Assembly: GCA_026770585.1 (NCBI GenBank) | Contig: MU646499.1 | Span: 425,638 to 439,180, forward strand | DNA from: Baffinella frigidus | Taxonomy: Eukaryota; Cryptophyceae; Cryptomonadales; Baffinellaceae | Length of the DNA: 13,543 nt | Direction of reading: 5' to 3' | Part shown: positions 1-9,000 of the stretch, in pieces | Layout of the letters: each line of letters starts with the position of its first letter | How positions within the stretch are numbered: the stretch's first letter is position 1 | Made by a program: the position numbers and the translations under genes | The notes under the pieces: generated by a model | Databases searched by the model: none | Told to the model about the DNA's origin: nothing | What the model saw: the letters and a program-made list of their open reading frames with translations, nothing else

Positions 1-557
1 GTGCAACCGTATGCGGTGGTCAGGATGCACCCAACGCGGGGGTCAGATCTTGGGACGACGACGGTGACAGTGACCGGCGAGCACTTCCCTTCGGGGCCCG
101 CGGTATGCACCTTCGGTGAGGTCACTGTGGAGGGACGTCGGATCAGCTCCAGCACGGTTCAGTGTGTAAGCCCTGCCCAGCCTGCGGGGAACTTCACTCT
201 CTCCGTCAGCGTCAACAGCCACACCCCCATCACCATCCCGCACAGGTACGAGGTCGCATCCTCAATCGAAGTCACCTTTCTCACACCGAGCACCGGACTC
301 CCTTCCGGGGGGTTCCCGGTCTCAATATACGGTCGAGGATTCTCCTCAGATACGGATGGAGGGATGGAATGCCGGTTCGGAACCGTGCTAGTCGCCGCGC
401 ACGTCCTCTCCTCCACCGCGTTATCATGCCTCGCCCCCCCGCATTCCGCGGGGGCAGTTGCTCTCACGCTCGGACACGCGCACGCGCGTCACTCGCTCAC
501 TTGGCCGTTCCTCTACGTCACGCGTGGGTCCATCACTTCGTTTTCGCCTACGCACGG
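1..557 (+). CDS. Exon 1 (5' truncated): IPT domains 1, 2 and start of 3
   Basis: Read from base 1 in frame (GTG CAA CCG), residues 1-185. Domain 1 opens MHPTRGSDLGTTTVTVTG and has CTFG and VQCVSPA. Domain 2 opens LTPSTGLPSGGFPVSIYGRG and has CRFG and LSCLAPP. Domain 3 begins ITSFSPTHG at the exon end. The donor is GG|GTATCC and cuts the final Gly codon (phase 2). The first base is not a start: there is no methionine or signal peptide, and the sequence begins inside a linker. The true exon start lies upstream or exactly at the window edge. Reading past the donor gives only repeat-encoded residues and a stop. Confidence 0.88.
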
Positions 558-3500
558 GTATCCCCTAACCCCTAAACCTTGAACCCTAAACCCCGAACCC
601 TAACCCCTAACCCCAACCCCTAACCCCTACACCCTAACCCCTAAACCCTCAACCCTCAACCCTCAACCCTACACCCTGCACCTTGCACCCTGCACCCTCA
701 ACCCTCAACGCTCAACCCTAAATCAGGCCTGGCGGTCTCGGCACAACGCTCGCCGTGCAAGGAACACACTTCCCACCCGGGGCCACGTGCGTCTTCACAG
801 ACCCTGCCGGATCCCCCATCGACGCGCAGACTCGCTTCCTCTCCTCATCGTCGCTCTCCTGCATCACGCCGCCGGCTGCGTAAATCCCAAACCATGAACA
901 CTGCACCCCAAACACCAATTTCCAAACCCCAAACCCCAACCCCCAAACCCCACAACCCAAACCCCAAACCCCACACCCTAACCACCAAGCCCCAAACCCC
1001 AAACCCCGCACCCCACACCCCACACCCCAAACCCCAAACCCCAAACCCTAACCCCCAAACCCAAACCCCCAACCCCCAAACCCCAAACACCAACCCCTAC
1101 CCACCAACCCCCAGATCCGGCACGCTCCGCCTCTCTCTGTCAGTCGACGGAGCATCACTCGCGGCAGCAATCGCGAGCTTCACTCACTACCCCTCGCTGC
1201 ACGTATCCGCCATCACCCCGAACGTGGGCGCGCTCGCCGGGGGCAGCACGGTAACCCTAACCCCTCGACCCTTACCCCGCAACCCTAAACTCCAACCCTT
1301 AAACCCTAACCCCTAAACCCCAGCCCCTGAACCCTAAACCCTAAACCCTGACCCCCTAAACTCCCAACCCGAAACCATAAAACCTAACCCCTGAACCCAA
1401 ACCCTAAACCCTAAACCCTAAACCCTGAACCAGGTGACCGTCACCGGCGGGGCATTCGGGATGGACGATTCGATCACGTGTCTCTTCGGGGATGTTGCAG
1501 GTTTAGGGCCTAAACCCTACACCCTAAACCCTAAACCCCAAACCCTAAACCCTCAACCCTAAACCCTCAACCCTAAAATCCAACCCCTCAACCCCAAACC
1601 CTCACCGTTGCAGTGGCGGCAGCCGTGGTGTCGACCCTCAACCCTCAACCCTCAACTCTACACCCTCAACCCTCAACCCTACACCCTCAACACTCAACCC
1701 CAAACCCTCAACGTTGCAGTGGCGGCAGCGGTGGTGTCGACCTCGAGCGTGATGTGTCGCACCCCACCGGTCTCGTTTGTCGGGGGGCGCACCGTGGAGG
1801 TCACCCTCCCCACACCCTCCCCACACCCTCCCTACACCCTCCCCACACCCTCCCCACACCCTCCACACACCCTCCCCACACCCTTCTTCAACCCTCGTCA
1901 AGCCGTCCCTGCACCCTCCTGAAAGTCTAAATTGTAAACCCCAAACCCTGAACCCCGAACCCTTATTCCTGAACCCTACACCCTAAACCCTACACCCTAA
2001 ACCCTACATCCTAAACCCTACACCCTGAACCCTACACCCTAAACCCTACACCCTGCACCCTGCACCCTAAACCCTACACCCCAAAGCAGGTGAGCGGCAA
2101 CGGGCAGGACTACTCCTCAGACGGGAAGCTCTTCTCCTTCTTCGATCGTGTCTTGGTGCACGGGGTCAATCCCAAACCATAAACCACAACCCTCCTCAAA
2201 CCCTCGCCACACCCTCCCTACACCCTCGCTACACCCTCCTCAAACCCTACACCCTACACCCTGCACTTTACACCCTACACCCTGCACTCTGCACCCTACA
2301 CCCTGCACTCTACACCCTACACCCTGCACTCTACACCCTACACCCTGCACTCTACACCCTACACCCTACACCCTACACCCTACACCCTACACCCTAAACC
2401 ATAACCATAAACCATACACCCTAAAGCCTAAACCTTAAAAGCCTAAAGCCTAAACCATATCCCAGGTCTTCCCCTCGTATGCGCGCGCGCGTGGCGAAAC
2501 GCTCGTGCGCGTCATCGGAATGTTCTTCACGTCCCCATCACGTCCGGAGTGCCGCTTCGGAAGACAGTCGGCGCCTGCCGTGATGACGAGCCTCTCGGTC
2601 ATCACGTGCCGCACACCGGTCATGGAGACCGTGGAGAGCGTGTCCGTGCCGTTCTCCGTCAGCATTTCGGGCCTGGCGAGCGACGAGAGTGCGCAGAGCT
2701 TTCTATTCGCGGACGATTTGCGCGTCGCGTCCGTCATCCCGTCCACCGGCGGTTTGATCGCGTCCAGGGTCACGGTCACTGGATCGGGTTTTATGGAAGC
2801 TGTCACGGGCTGTAAGTTCGGCGGTTCGCGGATTTTCGCTGGATCTGTGGTGTCGAGCACGCTCATGGTGTGTACGACACCGCCCATGATGACCGCTGGG
2901 ACCGTGGAGCTGACGGTTTCGGACGTGATGACTTTTGATGGACACACGTCTGTCAGCAGCGCGGCCCTCCACTTCGAGGTGACCGCGCCGCCTGTTCTCC
3001 TGGACGTGACTCCGTCGCGGGGCGACGCTCTAGGGGGTCACCTGGTGTTGCTGACGGGGCGCGGCTTCGCGCCCAGTAGCAACCTCGTCTGCAGATTCGG
3101 AAAGAAGACAGTCGCGGCGCTCCGGCACACCTCTTCATCCCAAGTGGCGTGCCTCACCCCCCCCTTCACCCTCGGGGGGAACTTCTCGTTGAGTGTGTCA
3201 AACGACGGGGCCACTTTCTCCAACGAGTTGACTTTCGAAGTCGCCGAGCTTTCCGTGTCGGGCGTCACCCCCTCCATGGGCCCTCGCGCCGGCGGAAACA
3301 CCATCACCATCCACGGGCAAGGCTTTGCCTCTCTCACGGTCCCCGCGTGCCTTTTCGGGGCATTTTCCGTCCTCGCGACGCGAGCCTCCGACTCCAAAAT
3401 AACCTGTGTGCTCCCCTCCTCCGAACACACCGCGTTTTCGACACTCAACATCTCGGCCTCCGACGCCGCCTCGAAATCAAACCAAATCAAATCGCGCTCA

Positions 3501-3877
3501 AACGCGCCTTTCGAGTACTTCGAGGACCTAATCGTCCTGCATTTGGCGCCGACGCGCGGACCACTTTCGGGCGGCACGCACGTGCAGGTCCACTTTTCCG
3601 GCGGCGCCATTGGAGCCATTGGGGCCCATCACCTGACGCCGCGCTGCGTCTTCGCGGGGAAGTCCGTCCCTGCGTCCGTCATCACGTCCGGCGTTATCAC
3701 CTGCGCGTCCCCGCCGCACACCAAATCAGGACGTTTCGCGGTTGGGATCGCGTGGGGGTCACCGGTCGCGGCCGGAACGGTACCGTATATGTACGATGCT
3801 GACGCGCAGCTGACCGGTCTGTCCCCGTCATCTGGGCCCGCCTCTGGAAGCACGCTCGTCCACGTCGCGGTCAAACC

Positions 3878-3909
<32 letters not shown>

Positions 3910-4333
3910 TCCCTCAACCCTCGACCCTCAACCCTAGACCCTCAACCCTCAACCCCAAACCCTAAACTCTAAAGCCTAACCACTAAATCCTAAACTCCAA
4001 ACGCTCAACGCTCAACCCTCCACCCTGAACCCGAATCCGTAAACCAGGTTAAGGGTGTCACTGATTCCTCAACCTTCCCGCTCTGCCGCTTCGGAAACGT
4101 CGAGGTCTAACCCCCGACCCCTACACCACCCTTGTGGATTCAGCCATCCATCGAACATCTCGGGCATGCCGTGCCCCACAACACGCGATCCAACCCTCGT
4201 GCCTGAATCTTGACCCCGAAACCCCAAACCCTCGACCTTCCCGCTCTGCCGCTTCGGGAACTTCAAGGTCTAACCCCTAACCCCTACACCCTACACCCTA
4301 AACCCTACACCCTCAACCCTACACCCTCAAACT

Positions 4334-4371
<38 letters not shown>

Positions 4372-6061
4372 ATCCTCAACCCTCAACCCTCAACCTGAAA
4401 CCGTAAACCCTGAACCTCAAACTCCAAACCGTAAACCCCAAACCGCACCCCCAAAACTCCACCCCCCACTCCCCAACGCTAACCCCTAAACTCCAAACCC
4501 TAACCTCCAACCCCCCGGCAGTCCCCCGCGCAACTGTCAACTGACACGTCGACCCCCGTGCAGGTGTAAGGCGAGTGGCCAGAAGCAAGGTAGAAGCGAG
4601 TGGCGCGGTCCTTGCTTCTGCCAGAGCCTGAGGGAGTGCAGTGCGTGTCTACTGCCCCCCCCCCCACCCCAACCACATCCTAAGCCCTAAACCCTGGCTT
4701 CCGATACAGGTTGCAGGCGAGTGGCGCGAGTCTTCGTTGCTTCTCCCGGATGCCGAGGCGGTGGTGCAGTGCATGTCTCCGCCGTCAATGGTCGGGTTCG
4801 CGCGCGTTCACGTTGCCGCCAACGGCCTCGACTTCTCCCCATCCTCTCTCGAGTTCCTCTTCGCCTCTCGGGTCCAAACAAACCCTAAACCCCACAACCT
4901 AAACCCTAAACACTCCACCCTCCACCCTCCACCCTCCACCCTCCACCCTCCACCCTCCACCCTCCACCCTCCACCCTAAACCCTAAACCCCAACCCCCAA
5001 ACCCCAAACCCCAAACCCTAAACCTCCAACTCCAATGCAGGTCCCGCTCTTCAACCTCGCCCCGACGCACGGGCCCGCCTCTGGAGGCACGGTGGTGTCT
5101 CTCCTGACCCTCGAGGAGGATCTCGTTGGACGCGCGGTACACCCTACACCCTACACCCTCAACCCCACACCCTGCACCCTGCACCCTACCATCTAAACCC
5201 TCAACCCTCAACCCTAGACCCTCAACCCTAAACACTCAACCCTCAATTCTAATCTCTCAACCTAAAACATAAACCATCAACCCTCAACCCTCAACCCCCA
5301 ACCCTCAAACCCTTCAAAATGAACCCTAAACCCCAAACCCTAAATCAGGCGCAGTGTGCCTTCGGGACGCGACTCACACGCGTGTTCGCGAAAAACGGGG
5401 TCCCGACGTGCATGACGCCGTTTGCTGACGGACGCGACCTCTCCACGTCCGCCGTGACCCTCTTGGATGACGCCGGCGCGGTGCTCGCGATGGGGTCCGT
5501 GCAGTTTACCACACGTCTGACACACTCGCTGACGTCAGCACGTCCCATCACGGGCCCTACAACCGGCTTTCTATTGACAATTCTCGGACGTGACTTCTAC
5601 GCTTCCTCCCGCGCCGCGTGCCGGATCGGGCCGAAACGTGTCACGGCCTCAGTCTCGTCCTCATCCGTCATCACATGCGCCGCCCCCTCTCTCCCCGCCG
5701 GGCTTCACGCCGTCTCGGTCAGCATGAACGGGCTCGACTTCATCTCGTCTGACGTCATGTCCGACGTCACGTCCGACGTGCACGTGCGCTACCTCACCCG
5801 CCCGAGCATCACGTCCGTCTCCCCGTCCGTCATCGTGTCCGGATCCGGCGTCATGTCCCTCATCGTGTCCGGACGCGACTTTGCCTCCGAGGGGGAGTAT
5901 TCGGGGATCCTCGGAAACGCGATGGCCCCCTTCCCTTGCGAACGCGAGGACGCGGTTCAAACCCTAAACCCTCAACCCTCAACCCCAAACCCTTCACCCT
6001 TCACCCTCAACCCTACACCCTCAACCCTACACCCTCAACCCTCAACCCTCAACCCTGCACC

Positions 6062-6093
<32 letters not shown>

Positions 6094-9000
6094 CCCCTCA
6101 CCCCTCAACCCTCACCCCTCAATCCTCAACCCTCAACCCTCAACTCTCAACCCCAACCCCCAATTCCTCAATCCTAAACCCTAAACCCTAACCCAGGACC
6201 ACCTCGCATGCCTCGTCCCCCGCTCCGCCCCCCCCGGCAACTTCTCGCTCACCGTCACATTCTCTCCGGGCGGCGGGGCGTGTTCCGGAGCCCTGGACGT
6301 CACCGTGGTTGCGTCCGTGGATATCGCGGTCGCGTCCCCCGGGGCGTGCCGCGCGTCATCTAAGGCGGTCGTGACTGTCTTCGGGCGCGGGTTCCCGCCC
6401 CTGCTGGGGGGGCAGCGCGCGGCATGCTGGTTTGGCGGCGTGGAAACCCCCGCCGTGGTTGTCTCGTCCTCGGAGGTCTACACCCTGCACCCTGCACCCT
6501 ACACCCTACACCCTTCACCCTGAACCCGCAGCCCTCAACCCTCAACCCTGAACCCTCAACCCTAAACCCTGAAACCCTACACCCTACACCCTACACCCTA
6601 CACCCTACACCCTAAACCCTAAACCCTACACCCTACACCCTACACCCTAAACCCTGAACCCTGAACCAGGTGTCCTGCCCCTGCCCAGAGGAGAGCATTG
6701 ATGGTCAAATTGATGGTCAAATCGGATTCTTGTTCGTGGATCTCCCCGGGCTGACCCGCACCAACGCGATCCCCTACACGGTCCTACACCCTAACCCCTA
6801 ACCCCTAATCCCTCAACCCTCAACCCTCAACCCTAAACCATTATCCCATACATGGTCCTCCCCGCGCTAAACCCAAAACTCTAAACCCTTAACCTGCAAC
6901 CCCAAACCCTAAACCCTAAACCCTAAACCCTCACCCCGACACTCTAAACCCTGACCCCTAAACCCCATACCCCAAACCCCAACCCCCAACCCCCAAACCA
7001 GGTCCTCCCATCCCTCCCTCCCGCGGCCGTCTTCTCCATCGTCCCGACGCAGACCCTCCCGTCCGGAGGGAACATGATCACTCTGCGGGGCCTACACCTG
7101 GATTCGCTATCCTCCTCGAGGTGCCGCTTCGACGGGAGTGACACCGGGGCGCCGGTTGTCGTGTCGTCGAGCACGGTATGCACCCTAAACTTTAACCCCT
7201 AAACCCTAACCCCTAAACCCTAACCCCTAAACCCAAACCCCAAAACACAAAACCCTAAACCCTTAAAAGGTCTAAACCTTCAACCCTGATCCCTCAACCC
7301 TAACCCCAACCGTGGAGAACGCCGTACACCCTCAACCCGGAACCCTGAACCCTGACTCAGGTGCTCTGCACGGCACCCCCCGGGGCGTCTGGGGCGGTGG
7401 CGGTGGGCCTGATGGCGAGCGATGGCTCGAGCGACAAAGTGTGGCGCTCAGAGGAGTTCTACGTGCTGCGGCGCCCGGCACTTTCGGTGAAACCCCAGAC
7501 CCTAAACCGTAAACCGTAAACCTTATACCGTAAATTCAAAACCCGAAACCCTACACCCTCAACCCCAGACCCCAAACCCCAACCCTAAACCCTGAACACT
7601 AAACCCTAAACCCTTAACACTACACCAGGTGTCATCCGTCAGCCCGTCTTACGGCGGGTTGAAAGGGGGCGAGGAGGTGACTGTCTTCGGGTCAGCATTC
7701 CCCGCGGTTGATGACGTGGCGGTGTTCTTTGGAAGGACGCGCGCGACGGTCGTGTCCGCGTCGGCACACGCGGTGGTGTGTCTGGCACCGGCGGCTGACG
7801 TTGCTGACCGCGTGCTGATCCGCGTCAGCGACACGGACTCCGCGATTGGAGCCATTGGAGCTATTGGAGCCATTTCACACGTCGCGTACAACGCTGACGT
7901 GTTCTACACGTTCGCACCGGACGTGACACCGCCCGTGATAACTCCGAAGTGCTTCGTGCACGACCGCTTCCCGTCATCCGGTCCTATTTCGGGCGGGACG
8001 GTCGTGACTTTCGTCGGCGCAGCGTTCAGCGCCTCCGAACGCGTCAAGTGCTCCTTCGGCAAAACGCGCGTGTTCGGGAGTGTCGTGTCCTCGAGCGTGT
8101 CCGTGTGCACTTCCCCGGCCGCGCACGCGGGTGTGCACGACGTGCACGTGCAAGTAGGCGACGCGTGTGTCATCCAGGGCGTCACGTCCTTCACCTACTA
8201 CACGCAGCCCGTGATCACGGACACGACACCGTCCACCGGGCCTGTTGGCACGTCCGTGCTCGTGTCCATCTCGTCCCTCGATACTTCCGAGGAGTCGCGA
8301 ACAAGCGTGGTAAACCCTCAACCCTAAATCTAAACCCCAAACCATAAACCCAGAAGCCTGAACCCTGAACCCCAAACCCTCACCCAGGATGGCAACAAAA
8401 CATCGACTGCCAGTTCGGAAACCAGCGCGTTTCCGCCTCCATCCGCACAGCAGGGTACATCACGTGCGAGACTCCCCCAGGGCTCCCTGGACATGTATCG
8501 CTCTCGCTGGTGTCGGCCTCGACGGGGGTGACTGGGGGGGTGGACTTCGTGTACACGGAGACGGCCGCGGGGGTCTACACCCTAAACCCTAAACCTTGCA
8601 CCTTGAACCCTGAACCCTAAACCCTGAGCCCAAAACCCTAAAGCCTGAACCCTGAAACCTGAACCCTAACCCCGAAACCCCAAACCCTGAACCCTAAACC
8701 CTAAACCCGAAACCCTCAACCCTACACCAGGTCGTGATGGTTGTACCGTCATCCGGGAGCGTGTCAGGGAGCGTGGTGTCTCTCGTGGGGTACGGGATGG
8801 GGACGGGGGCGTGTGTGTTCGGGGAGGCGAGGGTGGGGGCGAGCGTGGTCTCGTCGTCGCTGGTCAAATGCGAGACCCCACGCCACGAGGTTGGGATGGT
8901 GGCCGTTGAGGTATACCCTAAACCCTACAGCCTCGACCCTACAGCCTAAACCCTAAACCCTAAAAACTCAACCCTAAACATTAAACCCCACAGCCTACAC

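Larger units (their letters stand above)
4105..4709 (+). repeat. Intron 8, 605 bp, with copies of both neighbouring exons
   Basis: Donor GTCTAA, acceptor GATACAG, phase 0. In order: a non-telomeric stretch (4110-4230, no gene recognised), a copy of the exon 8 end (4231-4277), CCCTACA/CCCTCAA repeats (4278-4395), degraded CCCCAAA-like repeat (4396-4520), a decayed copy of exon 9 with a hairpin (about 4560-4650), a C-homopolymer near 4651, and a last patch of repeat. It is twice as long as the next longest intron. Confidence 0.82.

Noticed and set aside
558-725. A true chromosome end (telomere)
   Set aside because: Coding exons continue on both sides of every repeat block, and the units are degenerate. 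A subtelomeric location remains possible but cannot be shown.
718-1093. Minus-strand glycine/tryptophan/valine repeat frames (GVWGLG type), also at 1638-1901 and 4906-5235
   Set aside because: They are the antisense of the same heptamer repeat.
894-1316. Plus-strand open frames rich in NPKPQTLNP-type heptapeptides (also at 2148-2438, 4210-4398, 5936-6184, 9720-10065 and others)
   Set aside because: They are translations of telomere-like intron repeats. They have no start context or domain, and splicing removes them.
2259-2363. CRISPR array
   Set aside because: The regular units have no unique spacers, and the locus is eukaryotic with spliced exons.
3038-3619. 193-residue minus-strand open frame
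   Set aside because: It is antisense to strongly supported IPT exon 7. GC-rich codons leave few stops on the opposite strand, and it has no recognisable motif.
4640-4672. C-homopolymer near 4651 as a functional element
   Set aside because: It is probably slippage or sequencing noise in repeat-rich intron 8.
8389-8592. Open frame starting ATG in exon 17 in the +1 frame
   Set aside because: The overlapping frame from 8390 gives IPT motifs (CQFG, CETPP). The ATG frame is composition-driven.
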